Assembly (NCBI GenBank): GCA_041691295.1
Contig: JBEPVA010000076.1
Location: 1 to 16,701, forward strand
Source of the DNA: DATEHG01 sp041691295
Lineage (GTDB): Bacteria; Gemmatimonadota; Gemmatimonadetes; Gemmatimonadales; GWC2-71-9
DNA: 16,701 nucleotides
Reading direction: 5' to 3'
This document shows, piece after piece, positions 1 to 7,574 of the stretch. How positions within the stretch are numbered: position 1 is the stretch's first letter; every line of letters starts with the position of its first letter. A program made the position numbers and the translations under genes. The notes under the pieces are model-generated. The model was not told the DNA's origin. It was given only the letters and a program-made list of their open reading frames with translations, and searched no databases.

Positions 1-35
1 TCCCCCCTTCCCCCTTCCCCCCATCCCCCCTTCCC
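1..35. repeat. C-rich 7-8 base tandem repeat
   Basis: Low-complexity run of tccccct-like units with 7-8 base spacing, ending just before the first gene. It is one of several arrays with about 7-base periodicity in this window. Its left end is cut by the window. Confidence 0.6.
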
Positions 36-36
36 A

Positions 37-42
37 TATTAT
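37..42 (+). promoter_or_regulatory. possible -10 box for a leaderless transcript
   Basis: TATTAT is the only AT-rich hexamer in the C-rich leader and ends 5 bases before the ATG at 48. A transcript started from it would begin at or next to the start codon. No Shine-Dalgarno sequence is visible and there is no recognisable -35 box, so this is tentative. Confidence 0.3.
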
Positions 43-47
43 CCCGC

Positions 48-518
48 ATGTCTCAGACCCCATTCCAGGCCGCCGCCGGCATTCCCAACCTCTGCCAGGC
101 GCTGCCGAACATCCTCACCGCCGGCCAGCCCACCGCGGCCCACCTGGAAGCGCTCAAGCACGCCGGGGTCAGCGTAATCCTCGACATCCGCGACCCGATG
201 GAGCCTCGGCCCTTCGACGAACCTTCCCTGGTCCGTCAACTCGGCATGGAGTACGTCAACGTGCCGGTCGTGGCGGGCCGGCAGACCGATGCCCAGCTCG
301 AAAAGATCCTCCAGGTCCTGCGCGGCGCCGGCGATAAGCAGGTCTTCTTCCACTGCGCCAGCGCCAACCGGGTGGGCGCCGCCATGATTCCCTACCTGAT
401 GACCGACGGGGGGAAGGAAGAGGAGGATGCCGTCAGCGAGGCCATGCGGATCGGGATGCGGAGCGCGGAGCTGATGGAGTGGGGGCTGACCTTCGGGAGG
501 AAGCAGTCGCTGGGCTGA
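48..518 (+). CDS. DUF442/BLH-type phosphatase-like protein
   Basis: A 156-residue soluble protein with no signal peptide. It resembles the small dual-specificity-phosphatase-like family often annotated as beta-lactamase hydrolase-like or DUF442. Early features of that family are visible: the segment PNILTAGQPT (substrate-binding side) and VSVILDIRD (a beta strand with Asp). The loop FFHCASANRVGA contains Cys and Arg with four residues between them (C-X4-R). That spacing is the one I know from DUF442 proteins (HCRSGTRS type) and is one residue shorter than the classical HCX5R loop. The Cys would be the nucleophile. The natural substrate is unknown. The ATG at 48 lacks a ribosome binding site and sits just after a TATTAT box. 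The gene stands alone, followed by a heptad repeat and then another small gene. Confidence 0.8.
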   Translation: MSQTPFQAAAGIPNLCQALPNILTAGQPTAAHLEALKHAGVSVILDIRDPMEPRPFDEPSLVRQLGMEYVNVPVVAGRQTDAQLEKILQVLRGAGDKQVFFHCASANRVGAAMIPYLMTDGGKEEEDAVSEAMRIGMRSAELMEWGLTFGRKQSLG

Positions 519-521
519 AGG

Positions 522-563
522 GCGGTGAGCGGTAAGCGGTAAGCGGTGAGGAGTAAGCGGGAA
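522..563 (+). repeat. heptad tandem array (gcggtga/gcggtaa)
   Basis: Six consecutive 7-base units follow the stop codon of the phosphatase-like gene by 3 bases: gcggtga, gcggtaa, gcggtaa, gcggtga, ggagtaa, gcgggaa. The same heptamer (gcggtga) appears on the minus strand at 1126-1132. The remaining bases 564-604 contain nothing I recognise. Confidence 0.85.
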
Positions 564-604
564 CCGCCCGAAGACTGTTCGGTTGACGCTAAAACCATTG
601 AGAT

Positions 605-1000
605 ATGGCAGACTCCTTTGTCCGATTCTCCGTGACCGAGCAGCATCCCGTCTCACACGAGCCACGTGGGCTTTTCTCTGCGGTCTGGGCGATGGAAGAC
701 GCCGGGACGCTTTCAGCAATCGAGGCAGCGTGGTGGTCCGAGCTCGTCGGTTGGTTCGGCAAGAATCTGCGGCCGCCAAGCCAGCTGAGCCGTTCGCGGC
801 GGCCCGGAGCACCAAATCGGGCAGTCCTCTGGTTCCGGGCGAGCGCAACGGAACACGTGCGCCGCATGTATGAAGTTGCAACGCTACTGAGGGAGCACGG
901 CCTCGTAGTGGAAGTCCAGCAAACAGAGCGGCCAGGTTACGTCGTGTACGAGGACGAGTTTCAAGTCGCTGCCGAGCCCTACCGAGGGGCGCGGGGCTAG
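605..1000 (+). CDS. conserved-looking hypothetical protein, 131 aa
   Basis: I do not recognise a named function. The protein is 131 residues, soluble and without a signal peptide or membrane helix. It is rich in Trp near the middle (AAWWSELVGWFGKNL), then has a basic Pro/Arg stretch, the segment AVLWFRASATEHVRRM, a helix with LLREHGLVVEV, and an ending RPGYVVYEDEFQVAAEPY. The alternation of helix and strand and the acidic, aromatic C-terminus look like a compact alpha/beta domain under selection rather than a chance reading frame. My impression is that similar small proteins exist as uncharacterised families. The ATG at 605 has no clear Shine-Dalgarno sequence. Heptad repeat arrays lie on both sides, and the next gene converges on it from the minus strand. 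Confidence 0.65.
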   Translation: MADSFVRFSVTEQHPVSHEPRGLFSAVWAMEDAGTLSAIEAAWWSELVGWFGKNLRPPSQLSRSRRPGAPNRAVLWFRASATEHVRRMYEVATLLREHGLVVEVQQTERPGYVVYEDEFQVAAEPYRGARG

Positions 1001-1010
1001 ACGAGAACCC

Positions 1011-1066
1011 GGGTGACTGGTGAAAGGTGACAGGGTAGAGGTGATAGGGAACTGCTGATAGGACCT
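1011..1066 (+). repeat. degenerate heptad array (purine-rich)
   Basis: Eight consecutive 7-base units can be read: gggtgac, tggtgaa, aggtgac, agggtag, aggtgat, agggaac, tgctgat, aggacct. The array starts 10 bases after the stop of the 131-aa gene. Bases 1047-1057 can also pair with 1093-1102 (gggaactgctg against cagcagtccc, one bulge), so a transcript could fold here. No T-run follows. Confidence 0.7.
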
Positions 1067-1111
1067 GCATCGTTTTTCCGGAGCGGTGCCTGCAGCAGTC
1101 CCGATTTGCAT

Positions 1112-1139
1112 TTCCCTCTTCCCTCTCACCGCTCACGCA
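1112..1139 (-). repeat. heptad array (pyrimidine-rich on plus strand)
   Basis: Four 7-base units on the plus strand: ttccctc, ttccctc, tcaccgc, tcacgca. Read on the minus strand they are gagggaa/gcggtga types, the inverse of the arrays at 522-563 and 1011-1066. The array lies downstream of the minus-strand NTF2-like gene. Confidence 0.7.
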
Positions 1140-1153
1140 GTTGCGGTTCCCGC

Positions 1154-1178
1154 GGCATCGCCGCTTAGCGGCGATGCC
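1154..1178 (-). other. perfect 11-bp hairpin centred on a stop codon
   Basis: ggcatcgccgc at 1154-1164 is exactly complementary to gcggcgatgcc at 1168-1178. The three-base loop (1165-1167) is the TAA stop codon of the minus-strand NTF2-like gene. The hairpin therefore encodes the last residues (His-Arg-Arg) on one arm. No T-tract follows, so it is not a standard intrinsic terminator, though it could protect a 3' end or stop transcription from either side. Confidence 0.7.
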
Positions 1179-1551
1179 AGTACATCCTCATCTCCGTCAC
1201 CTTCTCCCCGTCGGTCTCGCAGAACAACGCCCCCTTGGCCTCGACCCATTCACCGGTCCGGCGCCGCCGGTAGGTGGCCTTGAACTCGGTCGAGAACCAG
1301 GGCCCGACCGAAAAGATCTCGCCTGAGGTGAAGGTGATCTCGGCCTGGTGCGCCGGGATGTCCTTCCAGTATCCGTTGATTCCCTCGATACCCTGGATCG
1401 GCGCGGCGAACGGGGTTTCAATGAACACCGCGGTCGGGCTGAACACCGACAGCAGCAGCTCGATATTGCCCTTCTGCCATCCCTTGCCGAAGGTGTCGAT
1501 CAGTTCCCGGCCGAGCGTCCGGGTCGAATCCGCCGTCATGCTGGTGACCAT
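1165..1551 (-). CDS. SnoaL/NTF2-like domain protein
   Basis: A 128-residue protein that looks like a single NTF2-like (SnoaL) cone-shaped fold. It has an N-terminal helix (LGRELIDTFGKGWQKGNIE), then a loop typical of the family with FSPTAVFIETPFAAPIQGIE, a helix with GINGYWKDIP, and antiparallel strands ending FCETDGEKVTEMRMYWHR. Members include polyketide cyclases, ketosteroid isomerase-like enzymes and ligand-binding proteins, so the role cannot be fixed. The ATG at 1551 is supported by AAAGGA on the minus strand at 1564-1559, 7 bases upstream; an internal ATG at 1539 is a weaker alternative. It is divergent from the glycosidase gene, with only about 60 bases between the two starts. Its stop lies in the loop of a perfect hairpin. 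Confidence 0.8.
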   Translation of the reverse strand: MVTSMTADSTRTLGRELIDTFGKGWQKGNIELLLSVFSPTAVFIETPFAAPIQGIEGINGYWKDIPAHQAEITFTSGEIFSVGPWFSTEFKATYRRRRTGEWVEAKGALFCETDGEKVTEMRMYWHRR

Positions 1552-1611
1552 CCGTGCGTCCTTTCACCTCGAATGTCGCCGCTCGCCTTGTCCCGCAGCC
1601 TCAGGCGGACG

Positions 1612-4272
1612 ATGATACCTGCCATGGCCGTAAAGCTATACCAGACTCGGTACCCGTGCTGTTGGGCCCTGGCGGCCGCACTGGCCGCTTTCGCTTCCCC
1701 GGTGATGGCTCAGTCACCCTGTGCGCCCGAAGCTGCCGTGCTCACGGAATCGGCCTGGAAACTGTTCCGCCAGGACTCATTGGCTTCGGCCGGCGCGGCC
1801 TTCCGGACGGCCTTGAGCCGCTGCCCCGCCAGCCAGGATGCCCGCACCGGACTCGGCTACGTCCTGCTCCGCCAGAGTGATCCGGCCACCGCCGATTCGC
1901 TGTTCACGATCGTGGTCCGCACCGACTCCACCAACGCCGATGGCTGGGCCGGACTCGCGTTTGCGACGCTGCGGCTCGGCGATCCCGCCGCGGCCGCGCT
2001 GGCGGCCCGTCGAGCGGTGGCGCGGAACCCCGGCAACAACGAAATGCGGGACCTGCTGGCCCGGCTCGATCCCGACTGGCAGCGCAGCGCCCTCAAGACC
2101 AAGGTGCGGCCCCGCCAGCTCCAGGTCACCGCCCGCACCCGCGGCGAGCACTTTGAAATCCGCACCACCGCCGGCTGGCGACCGTTCTATCTGCGCGGCG
2201 TCAATCTCGGCGTGGCCATGCCGGGCAAATTCCCTTCCGAATTCCCTCCCGATTCCGCGACCTACGCCGGCTGGCTCGACACCCTCGCCGCGATGCATAC
2301 CAACACCCTCCGGGTCTACACGGTGCTGCCGCCCAGCTTTTACCGTGCGCTGAAAGCCTGGAATCTGACCCACACCAGCGCCCAGCTCTGGCTGGTCCAC
2401 GGAGTCTGGACCGAGCTGCCACCGGAGGACAATTTCGACAACCCCGAGTGGAAGGAGCAGTTCCGGGCCGAAATGCGCCGAGTGGTGGACCTGCTGCATG
2501 GCCACGCCGAATTGCCTCCGCGGCCGGGACATGCTAGCGGTCGGTACGACGCCGATGTGTCGAGGTGGACGCTGGGCTACATCCTGGGCCGGGAGTGGGA
2601 GCCGTTTGCGGTCAAGGCATTCGACGCCGCCCACAAGGATCATCGGCCGTTCCGCGGCCGCTATCTCAGCGCCGCCAGCGCCCCCGCTATGGAGGCCTGG
2701 ATGGCGGAGCAGTGTGATTACCTGATCGGCTACGAAGTGGACAGCTGGAACGCGATCCGGCCGATCGCGTATACCAACTGGCCCACGCTGGATCCGATGA
2801 GCCATCCCAGTGAAGCCACTGGCGATGAAGAAGCCGCCTGGCGCGAGAAGTCGGGCCGCAAGGTGGCGCGCGGCGCACTGGAATACGAGAACGACGCGAT
2901 CGGCATCGACGCAATGCTGATCAAGCCGACGTCGATCAACCCGGCCGGGTGGTTCGCCTCGTTCCACGCCTATCCCTACTATCCCGACTTCATGATCAAC
3001 GACTCGGCCTACCAGTCCGCCACCGGACGCGAGGGGCGATCGAATTATCTCGGGTACCTGCGCGAGCTCAAGCGCCATCACCGCGGCATCCCGCTGATCG
3101 TGGCCGAGTACGGGGTGCCGTCCAGCCGCGGCACCGCCCATCTCCAGCCGCAGGGTTGGAATCATGGCGGTCACGATGAGCTGGCCATGGCGCAGATCGA
3201 CGCCCGCCTCACCCGCGAGATCAAGGAAGCCGGGCTGGCCGGCGGGATCATCTTTGCATGGCTCGACGAGTGGTTCAAGAAGAACTGGATCGTGATCGAC
3301 TACGAGATTCCGCTGGAGAACACCCGGCAGTGGCACAGTGTTATGGACGCCGAGCAGAACTACGGAATCCTCGGTATGTACGCGGGAGACGCGACCGCCA
3401 CGCCCGAACTCGGCGGCGATGTCGCCCGGTGGCGGGCGCTCGAAGAGCTGGCGTCGAGCTCCGATGCCGCCGAGGCTCGACCTGGCAAGTTGAGAGTCGG
3501 ATCGGACGAGTCGTATCTCTATCTGGCGGTCGAGTTCCCCGGATTGGCGGGGCACGATTTTCCGTGGGATTCACTGGGTATTCGGCTGGCGCTCGATACC
3601 TACAGGGCTGAACTGGGAGAGCACCGGTTGCCGGGCGGTCCAGCCTCGGAGATCGGATTCGAATTCCTGGCCGACCTGACTACCGACGGCGATGGCACTC
3701 TTCGGATCACACCCGACTACAACCCCTACGTCGGCCGCGAGGCCATCATTGATGGCGACGACTACGGCAAGTTTGCCCGCCGGCCGGTCAGGACAACCTC
3801 GCGGGATGACGCCCGATTCGATTCGCTGTTCGTGATCACCAACCGGGCCCGGTTCGGCAGGGACGGCCGCTTCTTTCCGGCCACGGGCTACGATCGCGGC
3901 CGGCTGCGATTCGGCACTCTCACCGGATCAACCCTGTCCGACTGGTACTTCGACCGCGCCAGCGGCATCCTCGAACTGCGGCTGCCATGGGGGCTGATCA
4001 ATGTCAGCGATCCATCCACCCGCACGGTCCTGTATGAGGAAACCGTCGAGAGCGGAATCGGTACGGCCAAGTCGGACGGCTTCAGGATCGGGGCCGTGGT
4101 GTGGAGCAAGAGCACGGGACATCCCGTGGCGGCGGTGCCGGCCCTGGTCGGCGGACGCTGGCGGGCCGAAGACTTTCAGAGCTGGAATTGGAAGGGATGG
4201 GAAACACCGCGGTGGCATCAGCAGCTCAAACCAGTCTACGACTCGCTCAGGAATCTGTGGGCCGGACAATGA
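1612..4272 (+). CDS. secreted TPR plus glycosidase-like TIM-barrel protein
   Basis: An 886-residue exported protein. A signal peptide (hydrophobic WALAAALAAFASP, cleavage after VMA before QS) is followed by about 100 residues of TPR-like helices (AWKLFRQDSLASAGAAFRTA and later units). From about residue 165 comes a glycoside hydrolase TIM barrel of the GH2/GH5-like clan: YLRGVNLGVA, NTLRVYTVLP, LGREWEP (Glu328 as candidate acid/base) and IVAEYGVPSS (Glu499 as candidate nucleophile), then AWLDEWFKKNW. From about residue 625 the C-terminus is beta-rich and resembles a CBM9/DOMON-type sugar-binding sandwich. The start at 1612 was chosen for an aggcgg stretch just upstream; 1624 also fits. Longer starts run antisense through the NTF2-like gene. 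The stop overlaps the next start by 4 bases (ATGA), so translation is probably coupled. The substrate is unknown; a polysaccharide made or exported by the cell is the likeliest. Confidence 0.8.
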   Translation: MIPAMAVKLYQTRYPCCWALAAALAAFASPVMAQSPCAPEAAVLTESAWKLFRQDSLASAGAAFRTALSRCPASQDARTGLGYVLLRQSDPATADSLFTIVVRTDSTNADGWAGLAFATLRLGDPAAAALAARRAVARNPGNNEMRDLLARLDPDWQRSALKTKVRPRQLQVTARTRGEHFEIRTTAGWRPFYLRGVNLGVAMPGKFPSEFPPDSATYAGWLDTLAAMHTNTLRVYTVLPPSFYRALKAWNLTHTSAQLWLVHGVWTELPPEDNFDNPEWKEQFRAEMRRVVDLLHGHAELPPRPGHASGRYDADVSRWTLGYILGREWEPFAVKAFDAAHKDHRPFRGRYLSAASAPAMEAWMAEQCDYLIGYEVDSWNAIRPIAYTNWPTLDPMSHPSEATGDEEAAWREKSGRKVARGALEYENDAIGIDAMLIKPTSINPAGWFASFHAYPYYPDFMINDSAYQSATGREGRSNYLGYLRELKRHHRGIPLIVAEYGVPSSRGTAHLQPQGWNHGGHDELAMAQIDARLTREIKEAGLAGGIIFAWLDEWFKKNWIVIDYEIPLENTRQWHSVMDAEQNYGILGMYAGDATATPELGGDVARWRALEELASSSDAAEARPGKLRVGSDESYLYLAVEFPGLAGHDFPWDSLGIRLALDTYRAELGEHRLPGGPASEIGFEFLADLTTDGDGTLRITPDYNPYVGREAIIDGDDYGKFARRPVRTTSRDDARFDSLFVITNRARFGRDGRFFPATGYDRGRLRFGTLTGSTLSDWYFDRASGILELRLPWGLINVSDPSTRTVLYEETVESGIGTAKSDGFRIGAVVWSKSTGHPVAAVPALVGGRWRAEDFQSWNWKGWETPRWHQQLKPVYDSLRNLWAGQ

Positions 4273-5846
4273 GGACCCTGCTCCGGAGCGGCCCCGTCCT
4301 CGCCGCGCTGCTGACCGGACTCAGCACCATCGCCTCGGCGCAGGTGGCGCTCGGGGACTCCGCGTGGGCGGCCGGGAATTTTCACGTCGCCCGGATTGCC
4401 TACCAAAAGGCGCTGGCGGAAAATCCCCGGAGCGCCAGGGCCAACCACCGGATCGGCATCCTGCTCTCGTGGGACGGCAAGCTCGACTCCGCACTGGTCA
4501 TGCTCCATCGGGCCCGGGTCGCGGTTCCCGCCGAACCGGCCTTTCAGGACACCCAGGCACAAATTCTCTCGTGGGCCGGGCACCTGCCGCAGGCGCTGGC
4601 ACTGTACGACAGTGTCCTGGCGGTTCACCCGGATGATCACGCCGCCCTGCTGGGTCGGGCCCGGACGCTGGGCTGGTCGGAGAAGCTGCTCGCCGCCGAC
4701 ACTGCCTTTGACCGGTTGATCGCTCAGGATCCGAACGACCTGCCGGCCCGCAATGCCCAGGCGGCGGTGTCCGCCGCTCGTGGCGACTACGACCTCGCCA
4801 TCCAGCGCTACCAGGCCACACTCAAGCTGGCCCCGGCCAACGCCGAGGCACTGACCGGACTGGCCCAGACCAGATTCTGGATGAACCAGCCGCGGGAAGC
4901 GCGACGACAGGTGGATGCCGCATTGTCGGTTGATTCGACCTATCAACCGGCTCGGACTCTCAGGACCAACATCGATCACGCCCTGGCCAGCTGGCTCGAA
5001 CTGACCGTCGGCTGGAGCCGGGACAGCGATGAGAACACCGACTGGTGGCAGACGGCATCGCTGAATGTCCCGCTGGCCGAGAGTGTCCGTGGTGTGCTGA
5101 CCGCCGGGTTGCAGGAAGTCAGTGCGCCCGATGGGCACGGAACCCGCCCGCTGGCAGAGGCCGGCGCCGTCTGGAGCCAGGGCTCGACGTTCCTGGGCGC
5201 CACGCTTGGTATCCGGTCGCTGATACCGTCGGGCGGCTCCAGTCATACGGTGGGTACCGGCCGGGTTTTCGGACGCGAGCGCCTGTCAGCTGGTGCTGCG
5301 CTGGGTGCCACGGTGTATTGGGAACCGTTCGATGCCACCTTGGCACTGCTCCGGGATCCCGTGTCCGTCTTCGGGGTCGACGTCGACGCTGACCTCAAGC
5401 CGGGACGGAAGCTCTCGCTGGGGCTGGGTGGGGGCTCAGCCTGGACCAACGACGGCAATCATCGCTGGTCGGCAGTGGCGGTCCTGATGCGGCAGCTCGG
5501 CTCCGACCTGTCGATCGGTGGCGCCGGACGGATCCTGGCCTACGATCACCGCGCGGCGAATTATTTCTCTCCTGAGCTCTACTGGTACCTCGAGGGGCGT
5601 GGCGCCTGGACCCACCTGTTCAGCGCCGTATGGGAAGCCCGGCTCGCGGCTGGCCTCGGGGTGCAGCAGATTGATGGCGGCTCGGCCCTGCAGGGCCAGT
5701 GGCACGCGGAGGGAAGGCTGGCCCGCCGGTTCGGCGCCATCAACGAGGTGGCCCTCTCGGCCGGGCTCAGCAACAGCGCGTCGAGCTCCACCACCGGTGC
5801 CTACCGGTACTATACCATCCAACTCGCGGCCCGAATCGGGCTCTAG
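4269..5846 (+). CDS. TPR plus outer-membrane beta-barrel protein (YaiO/PgaA-like)
   Basis: A 525-residue protein. It has a signal peptide with cleavage after residue 24 (IASA|QV), then about five TPR units to residue 235 (for example GDYDLAIQRYQATLKLAPAN). From about residue 240 to the end runs a beta-barrel of alternating polar and hydrophobic strands rich in Gly, Trp and Tyr (SWLELTVGWSRD, STFLGATLGIR, SLGLGGGSAW). It ends in an amphipathic strand, YYTIQLAARIGL. The layout matches YaiO-family proteins and, in logic, PgaA, where periplasmic TPRs guide a polysaccharide to the barrel. The last residue is Leu rather than the usual Phe. The start ATG overlaps the upstream TGA. No polymerase or glycosyltransferase is nearby, so an export role is inferred from architecture and from the glycosidase partner. 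Confidence 0.8.
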   Translation: MRTLLRSGPVLAALLTGLSTIASAQVALGDSAWAAGNFHVARIAYQKALAENPRSARANHRIGILLSWDGKLDSALVMLHRARVAVPAEPAFQDTQAQILSWAGHLPQALALYDSVLAVHPDDHAALLGRARTLGWSEKLLAADTAFDRLIAQDPNDLPARNAQAAVSAARGDYDLAIQRYQATLKLAPANAEALTGLAQTRFWMNQPREARRQVDAALSVDSTYQPARTLRTNIDHALASWLELTVGWSRDSDENTDWWQTASLNVPLAESVRGVLTAGLQEVSAPDGHGTRPLAEAGAVWSQGSTFLGATLGIRSLIPSGGSSHTVGTGRVFGRERLSAGAALGATVYWEPFDATLALLRDPVSVFGVDVDADLKPGRKLSLGLGGGSAWTNDGNHRWSAVAVLMRQLGSDLSIGGAGRILAYDHRAANYFSPELYWYLEGRGAWTHLFSAVWEARLAAGLGVQQIDGGSALQGQWHAEGRLARRFGAINEVALSAGLSNSASSSTTGAYRYYTIQLAARIGL

Positions 5847-5855
5847 GACTCAGTG

Positions 5856-6413
5856 ATGGCAATGGATCGAGAAACCAAGCACCACAGCATTCTGGCCAAC
5901 GAGATGACCTCGACCGCCGAGGGTTTTCACGCCGCCATCGCAGGGCTGCATGCCGACCAGTGGACCTTCAAGCCAACTCCGGAGACCTGGTCGATCCTGC
6001 AGAACGTCGAGCACGTGGCCCTGGTCGAGGATGGAGTCCGCCGGCTGCTGGTGGACAAGCTGGACAGCATGCCGCTGACCGAGGACCAGCGCCGCGGCCT
6101 CAAGAGCCGGGACCCGCTGGTCACCGCCGCCATGTTCGACCGCAAGACCCGGATCACCGCGCCCGGGTTCGTGAGTCCCACCGGCCGTTACGGCGATCCG
6201 ACCGAAGCGGCCGCGGTGTTCGAGAGCGCCATGCTCGGCATCGTGGACTGGCTGCAGTCCACTGCGCTGGACCTCCGCGGTCACGGCGCGCCGCACCCGA
6301 GGCTGGGCCTGCTGGATGGCAAGCAGTGGGTGCTGATGGCCGCGGCCCATGTGGAGCGCCATACGCACCAGATCCTGGACCTCAAGAAGGATCCGCAGTT
6401 TCCGGTGACCTGA
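5856..6413 (+). CDS. DinB-fold metal-dependent protein
   Basis: A 185-residue soluble protein that looks like a four-helix-bundle DinB/DUF664 superfamily member. The likely metal-binding triad is visible: His53 in ILQNVEHVALVEDG, and His165 and His169 in AAHVERHTHQI near the C-terminus. This is the expected spacing of one His after helix 2 and an HxxxH on the last helix. Family members include thiol transferases that use bacillithiol or mycothiol, and many of unknown function. The ATG at 5856 follows the barrel gene by 9 bases; the GTG at 5853 is possible. It probably belongs to the same transcript as the two genes before it, but a shared job is not obvious. A long repeat array follows its stop. 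Confidence 0.8.
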   Translation: MAMDRETKHHSILANEMTSTAEGFHAAIAGLHADQWTFKPTPETWSILQNVEHVALVEDGVRRLLVDKLDSMPLTEDQRRGLKSRDPLVTAAMFDRKTRITAPGFVSPTGRYGDPTEAAAVFESAMLGIVDWLQSTALDLRGHGAPHPRLGLLDGKQWVLMAAAHVERHTHQILDLKKDPQFPVT

Positions 6414-6631
6414 GCAGCGGCCCCGGATCAGCACGGGCCAGGAGCAGCCGCCGCGGATGAACGCGGACGCTGTGCGAACGAGGAGCGAACCTTGCGAATC
6501 GTGGGGAACTCGAACTGCAGTGTTGTTCAACCAAGCAGTCGCCATCGGCCCGGGCAGGGATGATCGGCCATGCAGCCGGACAGTCCGCGCCGCAAAGCGT
6601 CCGCGGCCTTCCGCGGCCAGTGCAGTTGCGA

Positions 6632-7226
6632 AGCAGCAGCCGCGGATGAACGCGGACGCTGCGCGAACGCGGATGGCCACGGATCGCTCCCCGCGGCCCT
6701 CGGGATCTTCTCACCTTGCTAAGCTCAGGTATTTTGGTGGAGGCACTTGCAATGAGGGATCCCCGCGGAGTGCCGGGGACTCAACCGGCAGTGTTGTTCA
6801 ACCAATGATGCGTCATTGGCCCGGGCAGGGATGATCGGCCATGCAGCCGAACAGTCCGCGCCGCAAAGCGTCCGTGGCCTTCCGCGGTCAGTGCAGTTGC
6901 GGAGCAGCAGCCGCGGATGAACGCGGACGCTGCGCGAACGCGGATGGCCACGGATCGCTCCCCGCGGCCCTCGGGATCTTCTCACCTTGCTAAGCTCAGG
7001 TATTTTGGTGGAGGCACTTGCAATGAGGGATCCCCGCGGAGTGCCGGGGACTCAACCGGCAGTGTTGTTCAACCAATGATGCGTCATTGGCCCGGGCAGG
7101 GATGATCGGCCATGCAGCCGAACAGTCCGCGCCGCAAAGCGTCCGTGGCCTTCCGCGGTCAGTGCAGTTGCGGAGCAGCAGCCGCGGATGAACGCGGACG
7201 CTGCGCGAACGCGGATGGCCACGGAT
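6632..7226. repeat. exact 271-bp tandem duplication
   Basis: Units 6641-6911 and 6912-7182 appear identical base for base. The identity at a 271-base period extends from about 6632 to 7226, where the next unit diverges (ggatc against ggatt). These two units carry about 80 extra bases (around 6685-6770) absent from the other units, including tattttggtggaggcac. Perfect identity implies recent duplication or an assembly effect. Confidence 0.85.
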
Positions 7227-7455
7227 TGCCCCGCGCGTCTCTCGCAGACTGCCGGGGCCTCAACCGGCAGTGTTGTTCAACCAATCAGTCGCCATCGGCC
7301 CGGGCAGTGATGGTCAGGCATGCGGCTGCACAATCCGCGTCGCGAAGCGTCCGTGGCCTTCCGCGGTCAGTGCAGTTCTGGCGAGGCCGCCGCGGATGCA
7401 CGCGGGCGCTGCGCGAACGCGGATGGCCACGGATTGCCCCTCGCGTCTCTCGCAG

Positions 7456-7506
7456 ACTGCCGGGGACTCAACCGGCAGTGTTGTTCAACCAATGATGCGT
7501 CATTGG
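7456..7506. other. triple-hairpin core of the repeat unit
   Basis: Within the last unit three inverted repeats follow each other: actgccgg/ccggcagt (8-bp stem, 8-base loop), gttgttcaac (4-bp stem, 2-base loop) and ccaatga/tcattgg (7-bp stem, 4-base loop). The first two recur in units 2 to 4, with slightly shorter stems in units 2 and 3. The third is kept in units 2 and 3 but altered in units 1 and 4. A structured RNA or DNA element is possible. Confidence 0.55.
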
Positions 7507-7574
7507 CTCGGGCAGTGATGGTCAGGCATGCGGCTGCACAATCCGCGTCGCGCAGCGTCCGTGGCCTTCCGCGG

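Noticed and set aside
39..1136. Long open frame on the minus strand (365 codons)
   Set aside because: It runs antisense through two supported plus-strand genes and the heptad arrays between them, and its composition is typical of high-GC shadow frames.
1348..1611. Upstream extension of the glycosidase frame
   Set aside because: It lies antisense to most of the NTF2-like gene and would put the signal peptide about 90 residues inside the protein.
1777..3555. 592-codon open frame on the minus strand
   Set aside because: Entirely antisense to the glycosidase gene, which has a signal peptide, domain motifs and a coupled neighbour. The antisense product has no recognisable motif.
7472..7491. tRNA T-arm-like sequence (gttcaa next to a stem)
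   Set aside because: No cloverleaf, anticodon arm or acceptor stem can be drawn around it.
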